Assembly (NCBI GenBank): GCA_009746045.1
Contig: RPFO01000542.1
Span: 486,978 to 550,977 of the forward strand
Direction of reading: 5' to 3'
Length of the DNA: 64,000 bases
Source: Mesostigma viride
Lineage: Eukaryota > Streptophyta > Mesostigmatophyceae > Mesostigmatales > Mesostigmataceae
Shown in pieces: positions 35,738 through 44,210 of this stretch. Positions within the stretch are counted from its first letter, which is position 1, and each line of letters begins with the position of its first letter. A model generated the notes under the pieces. That model made no database searches. It was not told the DNA's origin and worked only from the letters and a program-made list of their open reading frames with translations. A program made the translations under genes and the position numbers.

Positions 35738-36316
35738 TCAATCCAATAACCCGCTGACCATCATGTCATATCGAGCAACTTGTCGCGGATCGTACCCCCC
35801 AGGAAGCATTTGATTCGCGGTCCAATAGGCCTCGGTCCCGCGCTGTATGGTATCGGATAATCGGTCCAAATGTTCGTTTAACTCCGGAACATGTGCCTTA
35901 TCCCTGAGCAAATTGTTTAACCTCATATGCTGTCGTAATTTCTGCATATCAGGGTCGTCCGAAAACTTTGGCGATCTGCGAGCCAGAAGGAAGCGAAGAG
36001 CTTCCAGTTGATCTTTCTTCTTCTGTAACGGCTGCTTCTCCTTGTACAACTTGTCGAGGGCGGCGCGATTGGCTGACACGTTGGCCAGTTTGCTCGTCCT
36101 ACTCAACGCGTACCACGCCGCCTTGTCGTCCGGGTTAAACAACTTCTCCGCGATGTTCTCCAATACCTCGGCGTTTGAGAACAACCTCTGAGCGGGTATG
36201 GCGGCTCTCGCCCATTCCGCTCGCTCGGCTCTCTCTCTTGCTCTTCGCGCCCTGATGCTGGCCGACGCGCCCGCGCCCTTTCCCCTCCCACGTCCTTTCG
36301 ATGGTTTACGTGGCAT
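35738..36316 (-). CDS. F-box-like protein with basic N-terminus (192 aa)
   Basis: After an Arg/Lys/Ala-rich head (MPRKPSKGRGRGKGAGASAS) comes LFSNAEVLENIAEKLFNPDDKAAWYALSRTSK (residues about 45-77), which fits the F-box pattern of an L-x(n)-L helix, a D-K turn and a W/L-rich second helix. The C-terminal part is charged and helical. It belongs to the same layout as the gene at 58222 (basic head, degenerate F-box, charged tail). Confidence 0.6.
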   Translation of the reverse strand: MPRKPSKGRGRGKGAGASASIRARRARERAERAEWARAAIPAQRLFSNAEVLENIAEKLFNPDDKAAWYALSRTSKLANVSANRAALDKLYKEKQPLQKKKDQLEALRFLLARRSPKFSDDPDMQKLRQHMRLNNLLRDKAHVPELNEHLDRLSDTIQRGTEAYWTANQMLPGGYDPRQVARYDMMVSGLLD

Positions 36317-36544
36317 CTGTCACACCATACACGAGACGTAGATAATAAATGACATAATAATATGACGCTTTTCTTCGATGACGTGACCAGTCAGACTTTA
36401 GTTATAAAACATGACGTGGCGTCGAATACTGACGAAAAGTGGTAGATATTTTTGCGATCCTTCGACGCTGACCCTGTGTAATCTGTCATATTCCTCTGAA
36501 AATGGCCCGATGGTTAAGCTACCCCAAGAAGTGGTTAATTTACC

Positions 36545-36665
36545 ACTTCCGATCCCAGAGGTGATGACAGCCATATAAATCACATGGTGAAGGTGTAAAT
36601 TTTCTTAACACCTTTAGATTCCCACGTCGAGGTCCAATTCCCCGGTGACGGGGCGTCAGGGCGAG
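36545..36665 (+). pseudogene. Degraded copy of the middle of the BRO gene
   Basis: The stretch GATCCCAGAGGTGATGACAG through the CACCTTTAGATTCCCACGTCGAGGTC region and GTGACGGGGCGTCAGGGC mirrors 37018-37105 of the intact downstream gene (CATCCCGAAGTCGTGACGG, CACACCTTCAAATTCCCGGG, GTGACGGACCGTCAGGGC). The copy is heavily decayed and has no usable frame. It lies in a 533-base stretch (36317-36849) that otherwise holds only promoter sequence. Confidence 0.55.
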
Positions 36666-36755
36666 ACATCGAAAGGGCGCAAGTTTGAAAACCGTGACGA
36701 CGTGTCAAGTAACTTACAGTGTTTGGAATCGAAACGTGTCATGTTATCCGTGATT

Positions 36756-36801
36756 CCCGCCAAAATACGAAAGTCGTTACGCACTCTGAAACATGTATAA
36801 A
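36756..36801 (+). promoter_or_regulatory. Promoter of the BRO gene
   Basis: ATTCCCGCC at about 36753-36761 is one mismatch from the E2F-type motif used at other early genes. TATAAATTC near 36795 lies about 50 bases before the ATG at 36850. This TATA argues for the 36850 start over an in-frame ATG at 36793 that overlaps it. Confidence 0.45.
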
Positions 36802-36849
36802 TTCGTTCAGCTCGAAACCTGTTTTGTCTCACCTCAGAATCATACAGCT

Positions 36850-37695
36850 ATGGCAGCACTCGTCGAATACCTGAAGCCTGTCGATGGGTCAGACGAGGAC
36901 CCCGAGTTTGCAGGAAAAATCCGTGTGACCGATGACGGCAGAATTTCTGTTCATGATGCGATCAGCGCCATCGGCGTTTGTGAGCCCAGAAAATATTGGG
37001 AACGCATGAAGAAGGACCATCCCGAAGTCGTGACGGTTTGTCACACCTTCAAATTCCCGGGTCGAGGTCAGAACAACACCCCCGTGACGGACCGTCAGGG
37101 CCTGACGCGGATCATAATGCTGCTGCCCGGCAAGATCGCGGCCAAGTTCCGCGAGAAGGTGTCGGTGCTATTGGAGCGCTACTTGAACGCGGACCGCACG
37201 CTGGCCGAGGACATCCTTCGCCGCGCCGACGCGGCGTCGGGCGTGGCGGTGGCCAACCTGGACGAGCACCCTCGCATCCAGAGCAGCTGGTCGACGCGCG
37301 AGTTGAACGACTCCATCAAGGAGTACATGGGCAAGCATAAGGGCTGCGGCATGTTGTATCCCGCGGTGCACGACACCAACAACCTGGCCGTCACCGGGAA
37401 GACGGCCACTCAACTCCGGGCGTTGTACGGCGCGAGGGGGTCGTCTCGCGACCTCCAGAGCCGCATCCAGGCGGCGGCCATGACCTTCATGCAGCTGAGC
37501 GAGGCCGACGAGATCAAGCGCACGGACGAGAACCCCGTGCTGGTTTCCAAGAGGAGCCGCGAGCTGATGGAGCCCGTGTTCAAGGCGCGCGGACTCCACG
37601 ACAGCATCGCGGACGCGTCGTGCGTGAAGGAGAACCAGAAGGTCATGCGGCTGAAGCAGAAGGAGGAGAGGGAGGCGAAGAGGATTTGCAACTAG
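36850..37695 (+). CDS. BRO-family protein, BRO-N plus C-terminal domain (281 aa)
   Basis: The N-terminal domain (residues about 20-110) has VTDDGRISVHDAISAIG, YWERMKKDHPEVVTVCHTFKF, GQNNTPVTDRQGLTRIIMLLPG and AKFREKVSVLLERYL, a BRO-N/KilA-type DNA-binding fold. The C-terminal part (SWSTRELNDSIKEYMGKHKG, YPAVHDTNNLAVTGKTATQLRALYGARGSSRD) matches the C-terminal domain often fused to it in giant viruses and baculoviruses. The end is a charged helix (MRLKQKEEREAKRICN). It is likely a DNA-binding regulator. The start is set by the TATA element. Confidence 0.8.
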   Translation: MAALVEYLKPVDGSDEDPEFAGKIRVTDDGRISVHDAISAIGVCEPRKYWERMKKDHPEVVTVCHTFKFPGRGQNNTPVTDRQGLTRIIMLLPGKIAAKFREKVSVLLERYLNADRTLAEDILRRADAASGVAVANLDEHPRIQSSWSTRELNDSIKEYMGKHKGCGMLYPAVHDTNNLAVTGKTATQLRALYGARGSSRDLQSRIQAAAMTFMQLSEADEIKRTDENPVLVSKRSRELMEPVFKARGLHDSIADASCVKENQKVMRLKQKEEREAKRICN

Positions 37696-37699
37696 TTCG

Positions 37700-38293
37700 T
37701 TAGTCGTACACGTCGGGCGCGTCGGAATCAGAGGGTGACCCTGGCAGAATGTACGGAGGGTTTCGTACGATCCTCGCGGGAAGCGCGTGCTCTTCGTCCA
37801 CCGCTCCGTCAGCCGCGTCTGGCGCCGCGGGTGGTTGCCGAATCCGGACAGGACCGGGCATGGCGTGATGATATTGGAACCGCCGCGCCCTGACAAGTGG
37901 GCCACCTGGGAACAAGCGGATTCTGTCTGGACCCACTGGTGGAATGTAGGGGGGCTGTGGGCCGGGATTCTCGACCGCGGCTCCTCGTTCCGCGAGAAGA
38001 GGCGTGCGGATCATACGCGGCCTCCTGCGGATGGCCCCGCCACGGTGTTGAACGAAATTGAAACCAGGAGCTGGAAGAGGCGCCTGACGAGGAGCGGGGG
38101 GAGGCGGCTGACGAGGAGCGGGGGGAGGCGCTTGACGAGGACTGGGTGGATCTTCTACCTCTCCGTCTTGTCGCATCGCGTGTCGTTTTTTACGCGTGGT
38201 GTGCGCCCCGCAACATTTGCGTCGTCCCGAGCAGAGACGCTTGCACCGTTTTCCCTCTTTCGTGTCAGCCGAACATCGCCTGATGGTGGTCAT
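37700..38293 (-). CDS. Pro/Arg-rich protein with CKR mini zinc motif (197 aa)
   Basis: The N-terminus RRCSADTKEGKRCKRLCSGRRKCCGAH has the pattern C-x(5-9)-G-x2-C-K-R-x(n)-C-x2-H. It recurs in the gene at 48787 (CEYQMKNGRFCKRRTPNKYCSVH). The rest is low-complexity, with tandem RQAPPPAP / RQPPPPAP units and Arg/Pro-rich sequence. The Cys/His cluster probably binds zinc, and the basic tail could bind nucleic acid. The function is unknown. Confidence 0.6.
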   Translation of the reverse strand: MTTIRRCSADTKEGKRCKRLCSGRRKCCGAHTTRKKRHAMRQDGEVEDPPSPRQAPPPAPRQPPPPAPRQAPLPAPGFNFVQHRGGAIRRRPRMIRTPLLAERGAAVENPGPQPPYIPPVGPDRIRLFPGGPLVRARRFQYHHAMPGPVRIRQPPAAPDAADGAVDEEHALPARIVRNPPYILPGSPSDSDAPDVYD

Positions 38294-38345
38294 TATACAG
38301 TATATTGATTCGCGTACATAATAAAAAAAAACGTCATTGTATTTT

Positions 38346-39065
38346 ATGAATACGATGTCCGAACCTCCTATTCAAACGATTTCACCCGACGAGGTGTTGT
38401 TAATGACGGCCACTCCTTCGCGGGGCCCCGAAGTTCCGGCGGTCCGAGTGAAGACGGTGGACCGTACGATGATGGCAATCGGCGTCGCGCTCGTTGTGTG
38501 CATATGCGTGTTCGCGTTCATAGCGTCGATCGTCATGAATAAGAAAAAAGAGAAATCGTTCAAATTCGATAAACCGGCTAACAACGATACGCAGGCGACC
38601 CCGGACGGCTCGCAGCCGCACCCCGCAGGCCCGGCGCCGGCGCCGAATCCGGACAACCCCCTCGGAGGAATCTGGGTCCCGGACAACGTGCGTTTGGCGG
38701 AATGTGACATCACGTCGCGAGTCACGAGTCGCAGCTCGGCCAACTGGCTGCAGGACAAGAGGATGGTAGGAGCGGCGGACTTTCTAGGGACGGACATAGC
38801 GATGCGGGGGGATTACATCGCGTTCACGAAGAAAAACGATTCGCTGGTAGTGCTGCATCTGGATCCTTCCAGGAACCAAACCCACCGGGAGATTCCGTTC
38901 TCGTCACTCAAGAGCATCATCGACCCCGAGCGTTTCTTCGTTCTGAGGGCACCGAAGGGCGCGAAGCCCGTTTTCCTACGTCACCTCGGACCAATGGGCG
39001 TTAAGATCGCGATCATCGATGACAAGGTGTACGCGGCCAAAGCCCTAGATAAGCCCATGTCCTGA
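38346..39065 (+). CDS. Single-pass membrane protein with soluble C-terminal domain (239 aa)
   Basis: The N-terminal 40 residues are cytoplasmic-like. A TM segment (MMAIGVALVVCICVFAFIASIVM) and a basic stop-transfer KKKEK follow. After a Pro/Asn-rich linker comes a compact beta-type domain of about 130 residues (VRLAECDITSRVTSRSSANW, GDYIAFTKKNDSLVVLHLD, FFVLRAPKGAKPVFLRHL). It is probably a virion membrane protein. An AT-rich run precedes the ATG. An alternative start at 38355 is three codons shorter. Confidence 0.6.
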   Translation: MNTMSEPPIQTISPDEVLLMTATPSRGPEVPAVRVKTVDRTMMAIGVALVVCICVFAFIASIVMNKKKEKSFKFDKPANNDTQATPDGSQPHPAGPAPAPNPDNPLGGIWVPDNVRLAECDITSRVTSRSSANWLQDKRMVGAADFLGTDIAMRGDYIAFTKKNDSLVVLHLDPSRNQTHREIPFSSLKSIIDPERFFVLRAPKGAKPVFLRHLGPMGVKIAIIDDKVYAAKALDKPMS

Positions 39066-39118
39066 CCGCGTTCACCGGACCCGCGCTCATTTCGCCGCGT
39101 AGAGTAGACCCCGAGCCC

Positions 39119-42100
39119 ATGACTCGGACCATGACGACGCCGACGGACCGAGCGATGGCCGTGTCTTTGCGGACCTATCACCGCCCGCTCGATGACGGGA
39201 CGCTGGAGTCGTGGGACGACGTCGTAAACCGCGTGATCGCCCACCAGGAGTGGCTGTGGGTGCGCGCGAAAGACGGCAAGGCCTTGGACGCGGACGAGAA
39301 GAGGGAGCTGGACGACCTGCGCGTCCACATCGCGAACCGCAAGATCGCTCCGGCGGGCCGCACGCTCTGGCTGGGAGGAACCGAGTTGAGCAGGAGGAGG
39401 GAGTCCTGCATGTTCAACTGCAGCTTCACCGAGGTGGAGACGGTGTACGACATCGTCGACGTCTTGTGGCTTCTCTTGCAGGGATGCGGGTGAGTCAATC
39501 GCAGCAGCCCGGGCAATAGCTTTCCACGATCACGCGGAGGAGGAAGAACCCCGCCAGTATGGCGATTTCGTACATGTACATGCGTGTGCTCTCCTCCCTC
39601 TGCTCCGGCTCCTCATCGTCCATCCGGCTTTCCTAATCCGTGTCATATTTTTTTCGTCCGCAGGGTCGGGTTCCGCCCGGTGACCGGCACTCTCAACGGC
39701 TTCTCGCGCGCCATCAAGGACATCGAGGTGGTGCGGTCGAGGCGCAAGGCGAAGGGGGGCAGGGAGTTCAACGAGGAGACGTGGGATCCCGACACGAAGA
39801 CCTGGACCATCTCGGTCGGCGACTCGGCCGTCGCCTGGGCCAAGGCCGCCGGCAAGCTCATGGCCGGCAAGTACCCCGCCGAGAAACTCGTGCTGGACTT
39901 CTCCGAGATCCGGCCCGGTGGAGACCGGCTCTCCGGCTATAGCTGGCTCGTGAGTTGTTTGCAGCGTAAACGCATCTCGCATTGATATTAAAGTGAAATA
40001 TACCTGTTACCCTTCTTGTTGTTTTCCGTGGCCAAGAGAGGATGTGTGTTTGTATAATGTAATCTTTGGATGATTTCTTCTTCTGTATGATTTCCGTACA
40101 TCACAGGCACTTTGTGGTCGATTTGCCACAATGTGCCGTAATTGTCCCATGTCATGCCATCACGCAACAAGTTTGTCAGATATTCCTTATAGGCACCGAT
40201 CGAAATCCCGAGATATTGAATAGTGTGGTGTTGCTTTTGGGATTTTATTCTGTGCAAGGATTTGTGAATCTTCACGCGGACAATCGTCTGGAGATAACCT
40301 TCCGGGTAACAAAACCGGCATTGGCGTTTGAACGAGTTATGATCGCACGTTTCCCTTCCTTTACACTCCCTGCACCTTGCTTTGTGCTTGTCGTGCGAGC
40401 ACCGTTGGCATGTCACACATGCATCTTTGCGTCGATTGTGGATGCAAATAGAAGCTCCCCCGCATTCCTTGCATCGACTCGGGAACTTGCCGTGAGGACA
40501 ACCCTTGCAACGTATACATCCGCCTCGTACTCTGTTGTGTTCGCATATGTGCGGTCCCGGGCAACGAACACATTGTCTCTTGCGCTTTCCGTGTTCACAA
40601 ATGCAATGCCCCGCCATTCTTGCGCCATCAGTAATCGACAAAATCGTTTATTCAACTTGAACGCGCATTATGTGCAGAGTTCCGGCGACACGCAGATCGC
40701 GGTCGCTTTCGAGAAGATCGCGCGCATCATGTCGGAGCGCGCGGACCAGCTGCTGACGAAGATGGACATCCTCGACGTGGTGAACCACCTGGGGACGATG
40801 TTGAGCAGCCGGCGGTCGGCGGAGATCGCGCTGTTCGACTACGGCGAGACGGAGTGGAGGGAGTTCGCGTCCGCCAAGAAGGAGTGGTGGGTGTCTCACC
40901 CCCACCGCCAGCAGTCCAACAACAGTCTGGTGTTCCACTCCAAGCCGACGAGGGAGCAGCTCGAGGAGATCTTCGAGATCATGCAGGACTCGGGCGGGTC
41001 CGAGCCCGGCATGCTCAACCTGGAGGTCGCGAAGAGGCGCGCGCCCTGGTGTCGCGGATGCAACCCGTGTGGTAATCAGATTCATCCAATCGACCGCAAT
41101 CGATACATGAACACTTGGGTTTTAGGTGAATACATAATCCAGCGCCACCGCATTGCTTACATAAAACCCTCTTGTTTCCGTGCTCGCAAATACCTTTCCC
41201 TCCGCAATCTTTGCAATAGCGCTTAATTCGGTCGTGTTGGCATCTCATGGGCCCTCTTTACCCTCGCGTCGACGTTTTTTCGCCTTGAACAAACGCAGGT
41301 GAGATCCTCCTCGGGAACAAGTCCTTCTGCAACCTCACGGAGATCAACCTGGCGGCGTTCCATCCGGGGGACAAGGCGGGGCTGGAGGCCGCCATCGTCT
41401 TGGCCGCGAGGATGAACTACCGTCAGACGATGGTGGACTTGCGGGACGAGATCCTGCAAGAGGCGTGGCACCTGAACAACCAGTTCCTGCACCTGTGCGG
41501 CGTGGGGCTGACGGGCATCGTCTCGCGTCCGGACTTGCAGCCGTACGACTTCAGGAGGATGAAGAACGTCGCGGTGAGCGCGGCCTACTCGATGGCGAGG
41601 GAGTTGAAGAAGCCGCTGCCGAAGAACGTGACGTGCATCAAGCCGAGCGGTACGCTGTCGAAGGTGATGTCGACGTCCGAATGGGGCGAGGTGCCCGAAG
41701 GCGTGCACAAGCCGCTGGGGAAGTACATCTTCAACAACATCACGTACAGCAAGCACGACCCCTTGGTGGACAGGTTCCGTGCCGCGGGGTACCGCGTGAT
41801 GGACAAGCCCTTCGAGAGCGAGTCGGTCCTCGTGACGTTCCCCATCTCTTTCGTCAACGTGCCGTTCACCAAGAAGACCGTGGAAAGGAAGGACGGGACG
41901 TCGGTCGAGGTGGAGGTGAACCTGGAGAAGGCCGTCCAGCAGCTGGACAGGTACCTCTCCCTCATGGAAAACTGGTGCGAGCAGAACGTCAGCTGCACCG
42001 TTTCCTACGACCCGGACGAAGTCCCCTCCATCGTCTCCTGGTTCGAGCGCCACTGGGACTCGTACGTGGGCGTCTCCTTCCTTCACAGGGCCGATCCGAC

Positions 42101-42272
42101 CAAGAACGCGCAGGACCTGGGGTACGCCTACCTCCCTCAGGAGGTGGTGACCAAGAAGCAGTACGAGGAGTACGTCGCGTCCCTGAAGCCCGTCGTCTAC
42201 GAGGGAATCGTCCACATGGACGCGCCGGTAGACGAGAGGGAGTGCGCGGGGGGCGCGTGCCCCGTGAAATAA
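39119..42272 (+). CDS. Class II (adenosylcobalamin-type) ribonucleotide reductase with three introns (674 aa spliced)
   Basis: The four exons are 39119-39489, 39664-39949, 40678-41071 and 41299-42272 (2025 nt, exactly 675 codons). The product reduces ribonucleotides to deoxyribonucleotides. Features are APAGRTLWLGGTE, CMFNC, WLLLQGCGVGFRPV, YSWLSSGDTQIAVAFEKI, RRAPWCRGCNPCGEILLGNKSFCNL (active-site Asn-x-Cys-x-Glu), NVTCIKPSGTLSKVMSTSEWGEVPEGVH and a C-terminal redox pair CAGGACPVK. The GCGVGF and PEGVH-type motifs and the lack of a class Ia ATP-cone favour the B12-dependent class. All three introns are GT-AG, in phases 2, 0 and 1. Intron 3 splits the Gly codon between the catalytic Cys and Glu. 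Confidence 0.88.
39490..39663 (+). other. Intron 1 of the ribonucleotide reductase gene (174 nt)
   Basis: It begins GTGAGTCAATC and ends CGTCCGCAG. A CTAAT branch-type sequence (TTTCCTAATCC) lies about 30 bases before the end, followed by a T-rich tract. Joining restores GGG and continues CGVGFRPV. These are spliceosomal signals. No open frame of note lies inside. Confidence 0.8.
39950..40677 (+). other. Intron 2 of the ribonucleotide reductase gene (728 nt), carrying an antisense HNH gene
   Basis: It begins GTGAGTTG and ends TTATGTGCAG. Splicing gives WLSSGDTQIA in phase 0. Almost the whole intron is occupied by a minus-strand endonuclease gene (39988-40617), leaving under 70 bases at either end. 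Confidence 0.8.
39988..40617 (-). CDS. Intron-borne HNH endonuclease with CxxC/CxH zinc repeats (209 aa)
   Basis: The N-terminal two thirds are a string of short zinc-type repeats (CICEHGKRKRQCVRC, HICEHNRVRGGCIRC, SICIHNRRKDACVTC, ETCDHNSFKRQCRFC). The C-terminal part is an HNH nuclease (WQIDHKVPVMYGNHTEEE ... THPLLATENNKKGNRY). It lies antisense inside intron 2 of the reductase, as expected of a homing endonuclease that spreads the intron. An upstream ATG at 40641 would add eight residues. The family resembles zinc-repeat HNH proteins of phycodnaviruses. Confidence 0.8.
   Translation of the reverse strand: MAGHCICEHGKRKRQCVRCPGPHICEHNRVRGGCIRCKGCPHGKFPSRCKECGGASICIHNRRKDACVTCQRCSHDKHKARCRECKGRETCDHNSFKRQCRFCYPEGYLQTIVRVKIHKSLHRIKSQKQHHTIQYLGISIGAYKEYLTNLLRDGMTWDNYGTLWQIDHKVPVMYGNHTEEEIIQRLHYTNTHPLLATENNKKGNRYISL
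41015..41248 (-). pseudogene. Remnant of a second zinc-repeat HNH endonuclease in intron 3
   Basis: The frame starts MRCQHDRIKRYCKDCGGKG and shows three more zinc repeats (CEHGNKRVLCKQC, CIHLKPKCSCIDC) of the same type as the intron-2 endonuclease. The nuclease domain is absent: after about 60 codons the frame runs antisense into exon 3. It is best read as a truncated homing gene left in a shrunken intron. Confidence 0.6.
41072..41298 (+). other. Intron 3 of the ribonucleotide reductase gene (227 nt)
   Basis: It begins GTAATCAG and ends AAACGCAG. Splicing joins TGT-G to GT-GAG and restores the active-site sequence NPCGEILLG. It contains an antisense fragment of a zinc-repeat endonuclease. 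Confidence 0.78.
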
Positions 42273-42291
42273 TCGCCGAATACGGTATGCG

Positions 42292-42801
42292 ATGGCACCC
42301 AAACGCGGGAAAGCATGTACCAAGAGGAGTAGGAGGGGTCGTACAAGGCATCGCGTCCGATCGAGACCCACGGTGCTGGATTATCAGGAAAACAGTCGTC
42401 TTTCCGCCCCCTCCTTCTTCCTCGCGGGCGAGGTTCCGCACAACACCGTCCGGACGAGTGGGGGCGCGCACGGGACGAGGAACCCTCGCATGACTCTCTA
42501 CGACTCGGTGCAGAGGATGTCGGAGGGCCAAGATCGCCCGCTCGTGAACATGCGCACCGACTTCTTGCGGAACGACATGAACAACGAGCTGAGGACGACC
42601 CCCATCCCGTGGAATAACCTGAGGAGGACGTACGCGGACGAGTTCATGATTCGCCACGGGAGACGCCCCGGCGTTGACGATTACGTCCCCCGACTTCTTC
42701 GATTGGCGCAAGGGGCCGTCGGCAGGCTCCCGGAGAGCGTAGAAAGAGACGCCGCGCTTCATATTTCACGATACGGAGAATATCCTAGACTTATTTACTG
42801 A
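42292..42801 (+). CDS. Basic unknown protein (169 aa)
   Basis: It starts 19 bases after the reductase stop with MAPKRGKACTKRSRRGRTRHRVRS, an Arg/Lys-rich head that could bind nucleic acid or act as a nuclear signal. The rest is polar with a helical C-terminus (RRPGVDDYVPRLLRLAQGAV). No family is recognised. The stop overlaps that of the convergent gene by 7 bases. Confidence 0.55.
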   Translation: MAPKRGKACTKRSRRGRTRHRVRSRPTVLDYQENSRLSAPSFFLAGEVPHNTVRTSGGAHGTRNPRMTLYDSVQRMSEGQDRPLVNMRTDFLRNDMNNELRTTPIPWNNLRRTYADEFMIRHGRRPGVDDYVPRLLRLAQGAVGRLPESVERDAALHISRYGEYPRLIY

Positions 42802-43268
42802 GGCGGATTCATCCAAGACGCATATTGAGATCGTGCAATGTTATTTCCTTCCACCGGCGGGTAGTCATTATCCGGAAGATTAGAAAATGCTTGAGTATCC
42901 GTATTGTGGTTCTTTCGGTACTTTCTCCACAGGAACACGAACAACAAGAGCAAGAGGGAGCCCAGGCTCACCGCGAGGCCGATCCATAGACGCCTCCTCC
43001 TCTTCTCTTTTTTCGTCTTCTCCGCCAACTTGGGGTTGTTATCCCCCACATTGCGCGTTCCTTGCACGGTCGTGTCCGTCACGAGCACCTTTGTCTTCGA
43101 AATGTCGTTTGAGACGGCGCGGTTCACGACGTCCGCGACCGCCATGAGTCGCAGCTGGTAGTCGCTGATGTCCGATTGCCTCTGGTCAGCCTTGTACAAC
43201 TCGTACACCTTGCGTTGTTCGAGCTCCGATTGGGCGCGTTGTTGCTCCGTTAATAGGGAAGAACTCAT
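42795..43268 (-). CDS. Coiled-coil plus C-terminal TM protein (157 aa)
   Basis: MSSSLLTEQQRAQSELEQRK begins a long helical region. A basic patch (KTKKEKRRRRLW), one TM segment (IGLAVSLGSLLLLLFVFLW) and a polar tail follow. The motif TATATACGC immediately before the ATG is the late-type promoter placement. The layout recalls tail-anchored virion proteins. Confidence 0.6.
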   Translation of the reverse strand: MSSSLLTEQQRAQSELEQRKVYELYKADQRQSDISDYQLRLMAVADVVNRAVSNDISKTKVLVTDTTVQGTRNVGDNNPKLAEKTKKEKRRRRLWIGLAVSLGSLLLLLFVFLWRKYRKNHNTDTQAFSNLPDNDYPPVEGNNIARSQYASWMNPPQ

Positions 43269-43298
43269 TGCGTATATATACATTATCAAGAAGGAAAA

Positions 43299-44210
43299 TT
43301 ACTTCGGCGGTGATCTATTGCCCGACACGAGGAGTAATATGACAAACATAAATAACATCAAAAACGCGAACCCGCCCAATGCGATCATTATGATCTTGGC
43401 CTCCTTGCTGAACATGGGTATGCCGAGGACGGTAGTCGAGGTCGTCGCGGCAGTTTGTGTTTGAGTGTCGGACGTCGTCGTCGTTGCGTTCGTGTTCGCA
43501 GGTGTCGTCGTCGTTACGCCCGTGTTTGCGGGTGCCGCGGGCGCCGGGGCGGTGCTCGCGCCCGTGCTCGCGTACGTCATCTGATCCAGGCCGTTGGAGT
43601 TCGTGAAGTATTTGAACTTCAGCGCCAGCTGTTTCAGTTGATCGCCTTTGTCTCGCTGATTGAGTTTGTCGAACTCCTTGATCCGGTCGACGATGATAGA
43701 ACGGCGCTTTTCGAGCCCGAGCCCGGCTTTGGCCAACGTCGGCTCCTTGTTCGCGGGGATGTACCCTTTGATTTCCGTAACCATTTTCGACCCCAGGGTT
43801 TCTATCTCGGTCGATTCGTACCTATCTTTTCCCAATCGCTCGACGTCCCGCGAGGGCGTGTCGATCTCGGTCTCGAGCGTGAAAGCGCTATAAAAGTCTT
43901 TCGCCTCCCACAGCTGTATGAGTTTTGTCATGTCCGAATCGAATTTCGTCCTCATGTCTTCGCCGAACTTCAACATCGCGACGGTCTCGCCATACGCCCT
44001 GGGATTGGGTTCGCCGACGAATATGTCCTGCTCGTTCGCAAAATTCAGGAGTTTTTCGGCGGTCTCCACGTCCTTTCGAGATATGTGGCCGCGGATCGCG
44101 GCCTTGATCTCCTCTCGCTTCTTCGCGAATAAATCTGGGAGGTTCGCGTTGGTAGATTTACCCAACAGCGCCTTCGCGTCCTTCAATCGCCCTTCCTGCA
44201 AGGCCCGCAT
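43299..44210 (-). CDS. Helical protein with Thr-rich stalk and C-terminal TM (303 aa)
   Basis: The sequence MRALQEGRLKDAKALLGKST begins a helical domain of about 200 residues. A Thr/Ala/Asn-rich stalk follows (TNTGVTTTTPANTNATTTTS-like), then a TM segment (IIMIALGGFAFLMLFMFVILLLV) and a short tail. It overlaps the upstream gene by 28 bases in another frame. It may be an independent gene, or the C-terminal half of that gene with about one break. It is probably exposed on the virion. Confidence 0.55.
   Translation of the reverse strand: MRALQEGRLKDAKALLGKSTNANLPDLFAKKREEIKAAIRGHISRKDVETAEKLLNFANEQDIFVGEPNPRAYGETVAMLKFGEDMRTKFDSDMTKLIQLWEAKDFYSAFTLETEIDTPSRDVERLGKDRYESTEIETLGSKMVTEIKGYIPANKEPTLAKAGLGLEKRRSIIVDRIKEFDKLNQRDKGDQLKQLALKFKYFTNSNGLDQMTYASTGASTAPAPAAPANTGVTTTTPANTNATTTTSDTQTQTAATTSTTVLGIPMFSKEAKIIMIALGGFAFLMLFMFVILLLVSGNRSPPK

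Noticed and set aside
39490-41298. Group I intron interpretation for the reductase interruptions
   Set aside because: The ends are GT and AG in all three, with GTGAGT donors in two, and the frame is restored exactly at these points. I saw no obvious P/Q/R/S core, although only a covariance search would settle it.
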